NCBI GenBank assembly: GCA_035719105.1
Contig: DASTGN010000006.1
Coordinates: 1-64,000 of the forward strand
DNA: 64,000 nt
DNA from: UBA8389 sp035719105
GTDB lineage: Bacteria > Bacteroidota > Bacteroidia > Bacteroidales > UBA1402
Direction: 5' to 3'
Part shown: piece after piece, positions 8,563-18,553 of the stretch
Numbering within the stretch: the stretch's first letter is position 1
How the letters are laid out: the number at the start of each line of letters is the position of its first letter
Notes under the pieces: model-generated
Databases searched by the model: none
The model's input: the letters and a program-made list of their open reading frames with translations, nothing else
What the model was told of the DNA's origin: nothing
Program-made: the position numbers and the translations under genes

Positions 8563-10608
8563 ATGAAGCTGTTTCAATTTAAATTTCTTTTATTGGTTGT
8601 TTTTGCAAACATCTTCAGTTATAGTCTAAATGCTCAAGAACTTTATGTTGGAACTAATTATCATCCACACGATGATAAGGAGTTGGAGAAAATTGAGCGT
8701 GACATCGAGTTGATGAAATCAGCCGGACTAAAGGTTGTTCGAATGGGGCATTTAGCTTGGGATAGCTATGAACCTTCTGAGGGACAATTTGATTTTGAGT
8801 GGTTTGATCGGGTGATGGACAAAATGAATCAAGCAGGAATTAAAGTGATCCTTGATATTGCACTTCACCCGGCTCCAATATGGCTACACAAGAAATTTCC
8901 TACCATTGATATCACTTATCCGGGGGGCAATGCCCAATATCCAAATCATCGCTATATGGATGATGTGGGTGACCCCATGTATCTGAAATTTGCCTTGCGT
9001 TATACCGATACCCTGAGTAAGCATTATGCGAAACATCCGGCTCTTCTGGCTTTTGGTATTGATAATGAATCGGGTGATGGTCCAATTTCCTACTCAGAGA
9101 CAGTAAGGAAACGATTTATTGATTGGTTGATGGTGAAGTATTTGACTCTTGATGATTTAAACAAAGCCTGGGCAACTCAACGTTGGTCAAGACGGCTCAA
9201 CCAGTTTGACGAGGTTGGATTGCCGGTAAGCGGTGCAAAAAATGGTGCTCCAGAAAAAATATTGGATTTCAGACGTTTTATTTCTGACGAAGTAAACCAG
9301 TTATTATTTAAGGTGCTTGATATAGTGCACCAAAATGCTCCAGATGTTTTGACCAACTCAAACGCCTGGTACTATAGCGAGATGAAATATTTCGACTATT
9401 CTGAAATTGCATATTCTGACATGATGTCTCGTGGTGGCGAAGGCTTTTACCCTGGTAATACACTGACGACCAACTGGGGAGTAATGAATTCTCTGTTCGG
9501 TATTTCACGTATACAGTTTGAAAGTAAAAATCCTTTTTGGTGCAGTGAATTTACGACGATGACTGCTGTTCCCAATTCCATTCGCAAATCGGCTTATGCC
9601 GCTTTGATGTATGGGAATCAGATGGTTTGCGGGTGGACATGGCAAAGTATGTGGGGAGGCGAAGAACAATATCTGGAAGGTATGTTGGATTGGGATGGTG
9701 TACCAAACAGGAAATACGACGAGTATAAAAAGATTGCCACTGAATTTAAAAAAATTGAGAAATTTTTCCCCTATAAGCCTCAACCTGAGGTTGGAATGGC
9801 CTTCTCCTTTCCAAGTCAGATAGCTAGTGCATCTTTTCCTGAACAACATGAAAATCAGCTTCAAGCTTGTTGGGATTTGTTTTATTTTCGTAATATGGAT
9901 GCAAATGTCGTGGAAATAAGCCGAAGCAGTTTGAATTATAAATTACTTTTTGTTCCTGGAGTCACCGTCATGGATGACAAAACCGCTACAAAAATCCGCG
10001 AATTTGTAAGCAATGGGGGAACCGTGGTCATGACGAGCAATTCGGCATTAGTAGATGCTTCGGGGCAAGTATTTAAATCAACCCACCCCGGCCTTTTAAG
10101 CGATGTTTTCGGGATTCGGGTCGGTAGTTACGAAGAAACAGAAACGATGAATGAAATCTCGCGAAAAGCGTATACAGGGAAAAAACTGGAGTTTACATAT
10201 AAAGGCAAAGCTGTTGATACACAATCTGCTAGATTTGATATTGTTGAACCGAAGGGAGCTGAGGTTCTCGGAAGCATTACCAGTCTGGACAAAGATTATC
10301 CAGTAATGACTTCAAACAGGTATGGCAAAGGCCGGGCAATTTATGTTGGATTACCCGCCGATGGAGGCGTTCTCAACCCTTTAATTGATGAACTTATTGA
10401 TCAGTTGGATATAAAGAAAGGGCCAAATGTTCCCTCAGGAGTAATGGCACGGCAAATCGACAAATACCATTACTTATTTCTAAACGTGACAGGTGAACCA
10501 AAAAAAATAAGGCAAGCACATAGGTCAAAAAGCATTTTGTTTGACAGAGAATACGTTGGTGAAATAACGATTCCTCCTTTTGAACCCGAATTCATTCAAA
10601 TTTATTGA
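8563..10608 (+). CDS. GH42 beta-galactosidase-like enzyme, periplasmic
   Basis: This 681-residue protein has a signal peptide ending in SLNAQ (about residue 25). It shows the GH42 plan: a TIM barrel (about 28-400), then a glutamine-amidotransferase-like trimerisation domain (about 410-610) and a short beta domain. The acid/base is predicted as Glu169 in GIDNESG and the nucleophile as Glu329 in WCSEFTT. The second GH42 at 47291 has MEMQPGP at the nucleophile, so the two belong to different branches. The family releases beta-D-galactose, and some members release alpha-L-arabinopyranose. Here it could remove galactosyl caps from side chains. There is no T9SS tail and no lipobox. Confidence 0.85.
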   Translation: MKLFQFKFLLLVVFANIFSYSLNAQELYVGTNYHPHDDKELEKIERDIELMKSAGLKVVRMGHLAWDSYEPSEGQFDFEWFDRVMDKMNQAGIKVILDIALHPAPIWLHKKFPTIDITYPGGNAQYPNHRYMDDVGDPMYLKFALRYTDTLSKHYAKHPALLAFGIDNESGDGPISYSETVRKRFIDWLMVKYLTLDDLNKAWATQRWSRRLNQFDEVGLPVSGAKNGAPEKILDFRRFISDEVNQLLFKVLDIVHQNAPDVLTNSNAWYYSEMKYFDYSEIAYSDMMSRGGEGFYPGNTLTTNWGVMNSLFGISRIQFESKNPFWCSEFTTMTAVPNSIRKSAYAALMYGNQMVCGWTWQSMWGGEEQYLEGMLDWDGVPNRKYDEYKKIATEFKKIEKFFPYKPQPEVGMAFSFPSQIASASFPEQHENQLQACWDLFYFRNMDANVVEISRSSLNYKLLFVPGVTVMDDKTATKIREFVSNGGTVVMTSNSALVDASGQVFKSTHPGLLSDVFGIRVGSYEETETMNEISRKAYTGKKLEFTYKGKAVDTQSARFDIVEPKGAEVLGSITSLDKDYPVMTSNRYGKGRAIYVGLPADGGVLNPLIDELIDQLDIKKGPNVPSGVMARQIDKYHYLFLNVTGEPKKIRQAHRSKSILFDREYVGEITIPPFEPEFIQIY

Positions 10609-10759
10609 TAAATGTTGGTATGGAGTTATTGAGATAATCCCGAGTTCGCACTCAACCAGGATTTGCATCAATTTAAAAAACCATGCTACATGTGTATAAA
10701 TTTTATATCTTTACTTCATTGAAAATGCGTTTTATGCCTTAAATAATACCATGTAGAAA

Positions 10760-13700
10760 ATGAGTTTCAAAAGATATTTTCTTGTTCTTGGATTCGTTTG
10801 GTTGCTGATTTCAACTGTTTCTGGTAATAATTCCTTTGTTTTTCATCATCTCACCACCAATGAGGGCCTCTCAAATAATTCAGTAAAGAATATTTTAAAA
10901 GACAGCTATGGCTTTTTGTGGTTGGGCACAGAATTTGGGTTAAACAGATACGATGGTTATAACTTTAAGACCTATATATCAAAACCCAATACGCCCAATA
11001 GCATTCCGGCAAACAATATAGTGGGAATTCAAGAGGATGGACTCAAAAATCTCTGGATCGATTATGGGTATTACTATGTGGTTTATAATCGAGAAAAGGA
11101 TAATTTTATTACCGATTTAAGCTTTATTCTCGATAAGCTGAATATTAAAACCAAGGGCAATTTTAAAATTTATGTTGATAGGAGTAAGAACCTATTTGTT
11201 ATAAATGCCCATGAAATATATTACTACAATGTCGCAATTAAGAAATTGCGCATTTTCAAGATGCCCATTTTAAATTTCTCAAATCTAGAAGTCGGAGACG
11301 ATTTAAACCATTTATATTTTGTTGACTCAAAGGATTTTTGCTGGCAAATTGAAAAAAAATCTGGCAAAATAAATAAAGCCATTTTGCCAACTGGCAATGA
11401 AATGGATCATGTTAACAAACATACCAAAATATTTGCAGATTTAACAGGTGGTTTATGGTTGTATTCTGGCAAAGATGAATACGTAAATTATAGACAATCA
11501 AATACTTCTCAGTGGCATAAAATATATTTGAACTCATCCCTAAAATCTCAGAATAGTATTATTTCAATTGTCGAAGGGCGAAATAATCAAGTTTGGATAG
11601 CAACTGATCACAAAGGATTGTTTATTTATGACAAGTCAACAAGCTCTCTAACGAATATTATTTCGAATCCGCTAAATCCAGCTTCCATCGCCTCAAACAA
11701 TGTAAGCAGCATATTAACTGACAATTCTGGAACGGTATGGGTGGGTCACGATAAAAAAGGGATTTCGTATTTCAATGATTCTTTTCAAAATTTCATTAAT
11801 GTACAATACGGACAATGTCGTGACATCAGTAAAATTTTGGAATTAAGGAATGGTAATATTCTTTTAGGAACGGATGGCAATGGCTTGTTTATAAGAAATT
11901 TAATAAACAATCAGATAACAAAATTACCCATTGCCAATACAGCCATCACGGCATTGCTGGAGGATAAAAAGGGTCGAGTGTGGGCAGGAACATATCAGCA
12001 GGGTCTGTATTGCATCGACCACAACGGGGTGAAACATTTTTCGACCGAAACCAGTAATCTTTCTTCAGATAATATTTGGGGTTTGCTCGAAGATAAATAT
12101 GGTAATATTTGGATAGGTACTTTAGGAGAAAAAATTCATAAATACGCATCGAATAATCATTCAAATCATTTTGATACTCCATTTAATGATACGAAATGTG
12201 TATCCGATATGATTTATGATGGGAACGAAACCATCTATGTAGCAACAGCTTATGGGCTAACCAGCATCGATATAAATAAAAATAGAGGTCGTATCCATTT
12301 GGGAAATAAGAAAGGTTCACAGCAGTTTAAGAATCAACAAATATTCAGTATTTATAAGGATAGCAGAAGTCTTCTATGGTTAGGAACGAATACAGGACTT
12401 ACAGTTTGGGATTTGCGAAAAGACACTTTATACTATTTTGATGTTTCTAATGGGCTGAGTGATAATATAATAAGAGGAATAACGGAGGATAAAATACATA
12501 ATATTTGGGTCACAACGAGTAATGGATTGTCGGTTCTTACTTTAGAAAACGAAAAGAGTAATACAAGAATCACCAACAATAAAAACTTCACAATCAAAGA
12601 CGGATTAAAAAGCAACTATTTCAATAACAATGCTATCTGTCGATTACGAAACGGGGAGATATTAGTTGGAACGACCGAAGGATATACGATTATTGATCCA
12701 GCAAAAGTTGCGGAAAAGAAACAGCAGTTATCTAAAATCTATATTATTAAAATTAACATTGGAAACACCCAGATTCAGGTAGATTCAGTTTATAATAGGC
12801 ATGTCATTTTAAATAAGTCCATCGAATGGATATCTGAACTTAATTTGAAATACAATGATAAATTGATCACTCTGGAATTTACAACCGTGGATTTGATCAA
12901 TGCGAATAAAGTAAAATATCGATACAAAATTGAAGGGTTTAATAATCAGTGGATAACTTCCAGAAAAAATGAGATTGCAATTACTTCCTTGCCTGCCGGA
13001 AATTACAAACTGTTGATTGAAGCATGCAATAGTGATGGCATATGGAATGATAAGGCTAAAATTCTTTTTATCAATGTTGCACCACCTTTCTACTATTCCA
13101 GTTGGGCTATTACACTTTATATTTTGGTCGTTATTGCATTCGCTCTATTCCTATTTTACCGTGGACAAAAAAGAAATCAGTTAAAACTGGAGCAGCAAAA
13201 AATAAAAATGGCTCATGAACATGAGATTGAAATGAATGAAATGAAGTTGAGATTTTTTACCAACATAAGTCATGATTTAAGAACTCCATTAACGCTAATC
13301 ATTACCCCATTGCAAACGATGTTGAAAGACATCGATGATGAGAGTTTGAGTAAAAAGCTAAAAGTAATGTTTAAAAATGCACAACAGTTATTGAATCTGA
13401 TCAATTCACTTCTTGATTTCAGAAAACTGGATGTTGGTGCCGAACGTTTGAATTTAAGCCCCGTTAATATTGTTGAGTTGGTAAATGAAATCTATTATTC
13501 ATTCAACGATTACGCCACTGAGCGAAAAATTATATTCAAACTGAATAATAGCATTGAAAAACAGTGGATTGATATTGATCGCGATAAGATACTCAAGTCC
13601 ATTGTTAACCTATTATCCAATGCATTTAAGTTTACTCCCGATGCAGGAACCATAGAATTAAGTCTTTTTGTTGATGGTTTGAATGTATGTATTAGTGTAT

Positions 13701-14755
13701 CGGATACTGGATCTGGAATTGGGGATGAAGATAAAAAACTGATTTTTAATCGTTTCTATCAAACATCCTACAACACCAAGCAAACAGGTAGTGGAATTGG
13801 TTTGCACATCGTAAGCGAATATGTGAAGTTGCATAAAGGATCAATTTCCATTACGGACAATACTCCAACAGGGTCAATTTTTACGATTAAGGTGCCCCTT
13901 ATTAAAATTCAATCAGGACATGACGACAATGAGCTGTTTGAGGAAGCAGTTGAAGAAATCGAACCCTTGACAAAACATCCCAAGAAATTTGTCATCCTAT
14001 TTGTAGATGATAATAAAGATTTATGTGAGTTTATCTACGATAGCTTGTCTTCTGAATATACTGTAATTGTTGCTAATGATGGTCAGGAAGCATTGTCATT
14101 GTTGGCCCATCACGATGTCAATCTAGTGGTTAGTGATGTCATGATGCCAGTACTGGATGGAAATGAGCTCTGTAAAAGTATTAAATCGAACATTAACTGG
14201 TCTCATATTCCTGTTATCCTCCTTGCTGCCCGAACAACCGAAGAAAATCAAATTGAAAGTTTTGAATTGGGAGCCGACGATTACATCACTAAACCATTTA
14301 ATCTTGATATACTTAAATTAAGAATTTTGAGAATTATTGAATGGAACCAAAAATCTCATCATGCATTTAGTAATAAGTTGGTGGTTGAACCTAGTGAAAT
14401 TACAATTACATCATTAGACGAGAAGTTAATTGAAAAAGCCATTCAAATTGTTGAAAGTCATATAAGTAATTCGGAGTTTAGTGTCGAAATGCTTTGCGAT
14501 ATATTAGGATTTAGTCGTGGACATTTATATAAAAAACTGATGGCAATCACCGGTAAGGGACCTGCTGAATTCATAAAAGTTGTCAGATTGAAAAGAGGCA
14601 AGCAACTTCTTGGAAAAAGCCAAATGCAAATCGCGGAAATCGCATATGAAGTTGGATTTAACTCACCCAAGCGTTTTACAAAGAAATTTAGAGAAGAATT
14701 TGGGATGTCTCCAACGGAATACATTCGAAGTTTAAAGAATAATGAGATGGAATAA
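10760..14755 (+). CDS. Hybrid two-component system sensor/regulator (HTCS) of the locus
   Basis: A 1331-residue one-protein signalling system. After a signal peptide (about 1-22) come propeller repeats of the Reg_prop type (about 30-690), a Y_Y_Y domain (about 695-770) and one transmembrane helix (about 780-800). The cytoplasmic part holds HisKA with His838 in NISHDLRTPLT, a HATPase domain with NLLSNAFKFTP and SDTGSGIG, a receiver domain (about 1075-1190) with phospho-acceptor Asp1126 in VVSDVMMP, and an AraC-type HTH DNA-binding domain (about 1230-1331). In Bacteroidota such proteins bind a specific oligosaccharide in the periplasm and activate the neighbouring susCD and enzyme genes. It is the only transcription regulator within the locus, so it probably controls all of it; the ligand is inferred to be a xyloglucan oligosaccharide. 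Its own upstream region (10609-10759) contains a near-match -7 box at 10706-10713. Confidence 0.96.
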   Translation: MSFKRYFLVLGFVWLLISTVSGNNSFVFHHLTTNEGLSNNSVKNILKDSYGFLWLGTEFGLNRYDGYNFKTYISKPNTPNSIPANNIVGIQEDGLKNLWIDYGYYYVVYNREKDNFITDLSFILDKLNIKTKGNFKIYVDRSKNLFVINAHEIYYYNVAIKKLRIFKMPILNFSNLEVGDDLNHLYFVDSKDFCWQIEKKSGKINKAILPTGNEMDHVNKHTKIFADLTGGLWLYSGKDEYVNYRQSNTSQWHKIYLNSSLKSQNSIISIVEGRNNQVWIATDHKGLFIYDKSTSSLTNIISNPLNPASIASNNVSSILTDNSGTVWVGHDKKGISYFNDSFQNFINVQYGQCRDISKILELRNGNILLGTDGNGLFIRNLINNQITKLPIANTAITALLEDKKGRVWAGTYQQGLYCIDHNGVKHFSTETSNLSSDNIWGLLEDKYGNIWIGTLGEKIHKYASNNHSNHFDTPFNDTKCVSDMIYDGNETIYVATAYGLTSIDINKNRGRIHLGNKKGSQQFKNQQIFSIYKDSRSLLWLGTNTGLTVWDLRKDTLYYFDVSNGLSDNIIRGITEDKIHNIWVTTSNGLSVLTLENEKSNTRITNNKNFTIKDGLKSNYFNNNAICRLRNGEILVGTTEGYTIIDPAKVAEKKQQLSKIYIIKINIGNTQIQVDSVYNRHVILNKSIEWISELNLKYNDKLITLEFTTVDLINANKVKYRYKIEGFNNQWITSRKNEIAITSLPAGNYKLLIEACNSDGIWNDKAKILFINVAPPFYYSSWAITLYILVVIAFALFLFYRGQKRNQLKLEQQKIKMAHEHEIEMNEMKLRFFTNISHDLRTPLTLIITPLQTMLKDIDDESLSKKLKVMFKNAQQLLNLINSLLDFRKLDVGAERLNLSPVNIVELVNEIYYSFNDYATERKIIFKLNNSIEKQWIDIDRDKILKSIVNLLSNAFKFTPDAGTIELSLFVDGLNVCISVSDTGSGIGDEDKKLIFNRFYQTSYNTKQTGSGIGLHIVSEYVKLHKGSISITDNTPTGSIFTIKVPLIKIQSGHDDNELFEEAVEEIEPLTKHPKKFVILFVDDNKDLCEFIYDSLSSEYTVIVANDGQEALSLLAHHDVNLVVSDVMMPVLDGNELCKSIKSNINWSHIPVILLAARTTEENQIESFELGADDYITKPFNLDILKLRILRIIEWNQKSHHAFSNKLVVEPSEITITSLDEKLIEKAIQIVESHISNSEFSVEMLCDILGFSRGHLYKKLMAITGKGPAEFIKVVRLKRGKQLLGKSQMQIAEIAYEVGFNSPKRFTKKFREEFGMSPTEYIRSLKNNEME

Positions 14756-14798
14756 TACAATCTTATACTAAGCTCGATACATAACAGTACTTATGCAC

Positions 14799-14834
14799 AA
14801 AAAAAGTAGCGGTAATTTTATCGCTACTTTTTTT
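14799..14834 (+). terminator. Strong Rho-independent terminator after the HTCS gene
   Basis: Seven A bases plus GTAGCG (14799-14811) pair perfectly with CGCTAC plus seven T bases (14822-14834) around a ten-base loop. With A and T runs on the two sides it could work in both directions. It separates the regulator transcript from the GH43-GH44 genes. Confidence 0.85.
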
Positions 14835-14892
14835 ATGTATCATCGACGCATGTTGGTTTAATGAGAATTAGTCATAAATAATATATTTTCCA

Positions 14893-16467
14893 ATGAAAAG
14901 AATTTCCTTGCTGATTGTTGCTCTGATTGTTTTTTGTTTTTCCAATTCAGTAAATTCCATCGGGTATAATAATCCAGTAATTCCCGGTTTTCATCCTGAT
15001 CCAAGCGTGTGTAAGGTAGGAGATGATTTTTATCTTGTAACAAGTAGTTTTGAATATTTTCCCGGAGTGCCGGTTTTCCACAGCAAAGATCTAATCAATT
15101 GGGAACAAATTGGGCATTGCCTGACACGCGAGTCGCAGCTAAATCTGAATAAAAGTCGTGCGTCAGGTGGAATATATGCACCAACAATCAGATACAACAA
15201 AGGACTTTTTTATATGATCACAACTAATGTTTCCAAGGGGAACTTTATTGTCTATACCAAGGATCCGGCTGGAGAATGGTCAGAACCTGTCTGGTTAAAA
15301 CAAACAGGTATTGATCCATCACTTTATTTCGAAGGGAATCAATGTTATCTAACCTCAAATCCTGGCAATACCATTTATTTGTCTGAGATTAACCCATTGA
15401 GTGGTGAGCAGCTAACTGAAAGCCGTGCTATATGGAGTGGTACCGGCGGTCGTTATCCTGAAGCACCGCATATCTATAAAAAAGATGGATGGTATTATCT
15501 AATGATTTCAGAAGGCGGTACCGAGTATGGACACAAGGTAACCATTGCCAGAAGCAGAAAAATTGATGGCCCTTATGAATCGAATCCATCGAATCCTATT
15601 TTGACCCATTCAAATGTGAATGCTCAGAATAATCCCATTCAAGGAACCGGACATGCCGATCTGGTACAGGCAAACGATAGTTCCTGGTGGATGGTCTGTT
15701 TGGCTTTCCGTCCGCAGTCTGGACAGCATCACTTATTAGGGAGAGAAACGTTCTTGGCACCGGTAAGGTGGGATAAGAATGCTTGGCCTGTAGTGAATGG
15801 GAATGGAACGATCGATTTAAAAATGAATGTCCAAACTCTTCCTCTACAGCCAGTGAAACTGGTTTTGTTTCTTACAAACTTTGACGAGCAAAAACTAGGT
15901 TTTGAGTGGAATTATTTACGAAATCCCAATTTTAAAAATTATTCATTAAACGACCACAAAGGCTTTCTGCGTTTAAAAACATCGACCGTGAAAATAGATG
16001 ATGTGGAGTCGCCTACTTTCGTTGGTAGAAGGCAGGAACATATAAATTTTACTGCTACCACATCCTTGGAGATGCTCAATTCGCAACAGGGTGATGAATC
16101 TGGACTTACCGTTTTTTTAGACGATAAGTCGCATTACGATTTATTTATTAAACAGGGTGTTAGAGGCAAGCGGTACCTAATTCTTAAATATCGATTGGGA
16201 GAGTTGTTAAGTACCGCAACCAAAATGGAGATCCCTGAAAAACAAATTTATTTGCAAGTGAAGGGAAGTGCTGATTTCTATACATTTTTATATTCTCTTG
16301 ATGGCATCACTTTTCAATCATTAGGAAAAATGAATACACGCTACTTAAGTTCAGAAACTGCTGGAGGTTTTACAGGAATTTTCTTAGGCCTGTGCATGAC
16401 TTCAGAAAATAGTAATTCAAAAGCCTATGCTGATTTTGATTTATTTGATTATCAGCCGCAGAATTAA
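14893..16467 (+). CDS. GH43 beta-xylosidase/alpha-L-arabinofuranosidase
   Basis: The protein has 524 residues: a signal peptide (about 1-22), a five-bladed GH43 propeller (about 25-320) and a C-terminal beta-sandwich (about 330-520) typical of the GH43_11/12-like branch. The three catalytic carboxylates are visible: base Asp36 in HPDPSV, pKa-modulating Asp141 in GIDPSL and acid Glu190 in YPEAPH. Family members remove terminal arabinofuranose or xylose; GH43_12 enzymes in characterised xyloglucan loci take arabinofuranose off side chains. The assignment to arabinoxyloglucan side chains is inference. It follows the HTCS terminator, and the GH44-like gene begins 24 bases after its stop. Confidence 0.9.
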   Translation: MKRISLLIVALIVFCFSNSVNSIGYNNPVIPGFHPDPSVCKVGDDFYLVTSSFEYFPGVPVFHSKDLINWEQIGHCLTRESQLNLNKSRASGGIYAPTIRYNKGLFYMITTNVSKGNFIVYTKDPAGEWSEPVWLKQTGIDPSLYFEGNQCYLTSNPGNTIYLSEINPLSGEQLTESRAIWSGTGGRYPEAPHIYKKDGWYYLMISEGGTEYGHKVTIARSRKIDGPYESNPSNPILTHSNVNAQNNPIQGTGHADLVQANDSSWWMVCLAFRPQSGQHHLLGRETFLAPVRWDKNAWPVVNGNGTIDLKMNVQTLPLQPVKLVLFLTNFDEQKLGFEWNYLRNPNFKNYSLNDHKGFLRLKTSTVKIDDVESPTFVGRRQEHINFTATTSLEMLNSQQGDESGLTVFLDDKSHYDLFIKQGVRGKRYLILKYRLGELLSTATKMEIPEKQIYLQVKGSADFYTFLYSLDGITFQSLGKMNTRYLSSETAGGFTGIFLGLCMTSENSNSKAYADFDLFDYQPQN

Positions 16468-16491
16468 CCAAACGACTAAAAACAACTTATA

Positions 16492-18396
16492 ATGAAGCTT
16501 TACATCAAACAGAAAAGTCTTTTAGTAGTATTGCTGCTTATTTGCATCCAAGTGATTCATGCTCAGGATGCAACTATCTCCATTGATGCGGCTCAGGGAA
16601 AGCGTGTTATATCACCGTATATATATGGTGCCAATAATTGGTTTGATAAAACAACACAGTTTTACAAGGATGTCGGATTGACCATCGCACGAACCAATGG
16701 TGGCAACAATGCAACCAAATACAATTGGCGTAAAAGACTATCGAGCCATCCAGATTGGTATAACAACGTCTATACAAACGACTGGGATAAAACTTCGCAA
16801 ACTGCTGCTACCAATCTCCCAAATGTTCAACTGATGTGGGCATTTCAGCTTATTGGCAGGGTTGCATCAAGCTCCAGTTACAATTTTAATGACTGGAATT
16901 TTAATCATTCCCAATACTGGTTTGGTGTTGGACAAAATCTGGCTGGAGGCGGAGTGCCCGATACTTCAGCTGGTGCAGGTGGTAAAGCTAAAGTAGCTGG
17001 AGACATCAATTTATATACCCAACCATGGCCGCCCGATTCGACGGTGGGTATTCTTAATCATTTTTTCCAACCTAAACCGTTAGGTCTGGGTTTGAATAAA
17101 AAACAATTTGTTTACTGGAACATGGATAACGAATCGGACTGTTGGAATGGTACCCATGATGATGTTATGCCTACCCTGATATCGGCTTCGGCATACATGG
17201 ATAATTATATTTCTACAGCTAAAAAAGCAAAAGCCATATGTCCGGAAATCAAACTTTGTGGGCCAGTTGCTACGAGTGAGTGGCAATGGTTTAAGTGGGG
17301 TGGCGAATCTTTAAGAATCAATGGCAGATACTATTGCTGGCTTGAATATTTTATAAAAAGATGTGCCGACGAAGAAAAAGCTTCGGGCGTACGGGTACTT
17401 GATGTTTTAGATATTCATAATTATGCATATGCTGTTAATGATACTGCAGCGCTTCAGATACATCGGATGTATTATGATCAGTCTTACAATTATCCTGGTG
17501 CCAATGGAATACGAACTATCAACGGTGGATGGGATACCAACATTAAAAGCGAATACATTTTTAAACGAATCAACGATTGGCTGACGACCTATTTTGGTGC
17601 GAACCATGGAATTAACTGTGGTGTTAGTGAATGGTATTCTGCAACCGATCAAAAAAATGCAAATTCAACAGCCGTTGTGTATGCATCGCATCTTGGCACT
17701 TTCGCCAATAACGGAGTGGAATTGTTTACTCCATGGAGCTGGTACCCAGGTATGTGGGAAACGCTTCATCTATTTAGCCGGTATGCCAAAAAATATAGTG
17801 TATCCAGTGTATCCAACATTGAAAGTACTGTTTCAGCATATTCTTCGGTAAGTGAAAATTCGGATTCAATGACCGTTATTTTGGTCAACCGTGATATGAA
17901 GTCTTCACGTACTGCAACCATCAATCTGAATAATTTCAATGTAAGCGATGGTAATTACAATACGTTGCAACTTTCTTCGCTACCAACGACAACAGAAACA
18001 TTCAATTCGCACACCAACAATGCACTTCGATTAAACGTCGCAACCGTTCAATCTAATTCATTTACACTAACAGTACCAGCACTTTCGATCACTGCTGTTA
18101 TTTTGAAATCGCCAACAACCGGAATTAGTACCAGAAAGTATCAGAAGGTCGAAATGAATATTTACCCAAATCCTGCCAAAGATCAATTGAATGTAAGTAT
18201 AAATTCCAACGTTGCGGAACCTACTGAAATTTCAATTTACAATCAGGGAGGCCAGAAGGTTCATACTTTGACTAAAGACTATGATGGAATTTCGACCATG
18301 AACATTCCTTCATTAAACCTCTCAAATGGGTTTTATTTGTTGTCTGTTAAGAATAGCCGTTGTAGTGCAACTAAGGGCTTATGTATCGTAAAGTAA
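16492..18396 (+). CDS. GH44-like endoglucanase/xyloglucanase with T9SS sorting domain
   Basis: The protein has 634 residues. A signal peptide ends at IHAQ (about 25), a GH44-like catalytic region covers about 30-550, and a T9SS type A sorting domain covers about 555-634 (IYPNPAKD, GFYLLS). GH44 hallmarks are the start ISPYIYGAN, a TNGGNNATKYNW stretch, a MDNESDCWNGTH segment with probable acid/base Glu214, the LDVLDIHNY strand, and Glu380 in GVSEWYS as probable nucleophile. Most GH44 enzymes have NEP where this one has NES. GH44 enzymes cut beta-1,4-glucans and often prefer xyloglucan. The sorting tail predicts surface display, as for GH5 and GH74. The family call is firm at fold level but the protein is divergent. 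Confidence 0.82.
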   Translation: MKLYIKQKSLLVVLLLICIQVIHAQDATISIDAAQGKRVISPYIYGANNWFDKTTQFYKDVGLTIARTNGGNNATKYNWRKRLSSHPDWYNNVYTNDWDKTSQTAATNLPNVQLMWAFQLIGRVASSSSYNFNDWNFNHSQYWFGVGQNLAGGGVPDTSAGAGGKAKVAGDINLYTQPWPPDSTVGILNHFFQPKPLGLGLNKKQFVYWNMDNESDCWNGTHDDVMPTLISASAYMDNYISTAKKAKAICPEIKLCGPVATSEWQWFKWGGESLRINGRYYCWLEYFIKRCADEEKASGVRVLDVLDIHNYAYAVNDTAALQIHRMYYDQSYNYPGANGIRTINGGWDTNIKSEYIFKRINDWLTTYFGANHGINCGVSEWYSATDQKNANSTAVVYASHLGTFANNGVELFTPWSWYPGMWETLHLFSRYAKKYSVSSVSNIESTVSAYSSVSENSDSMTVILVNRDMKSSRTATINLNNFNVSDGNYNTLQLSSLPTTTETFNSHTNNALRLNVATVQSNSFTLTVPALSITAVILKSPTTGISTRKYQKVEMNIYPNPAKDQLNVSINSNVAEPTEISIYNQGGQKVHTLTKDYDGISTMNIPSLNLSNGFYLLSVKNSRCSATKGLCIVK

Positions 18397-18473
18397 CTTT
18401 ATCATCAGTGCGTTAAAATGGCAATTGCAACATATATGAACGTAATTTGATACATAATGATGCTATTGTCAAA

Positions 18474-18494
18474 GTAAAATCCTTTTAATTTTAC
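18474..18494. repeat. Inverted repeat upstream of the first susC
   Basis: GTAAAAT (18474-18480) and ATTTTAC (18488-18494) form a perfect 7-base inverted repeat with a 7-base spacer, 60 bases before the susC start in the 157-base gap. It could be an operator or a leader hairpin. The sequence is AT-rich, so chance is possible. Confidence 0.35.
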
Positions 18495-18553
18495 GAATTG
18501 TATTTTATATGATGAACACAGAAAGATTATTTAGCCTTAATAAATAGATATTC

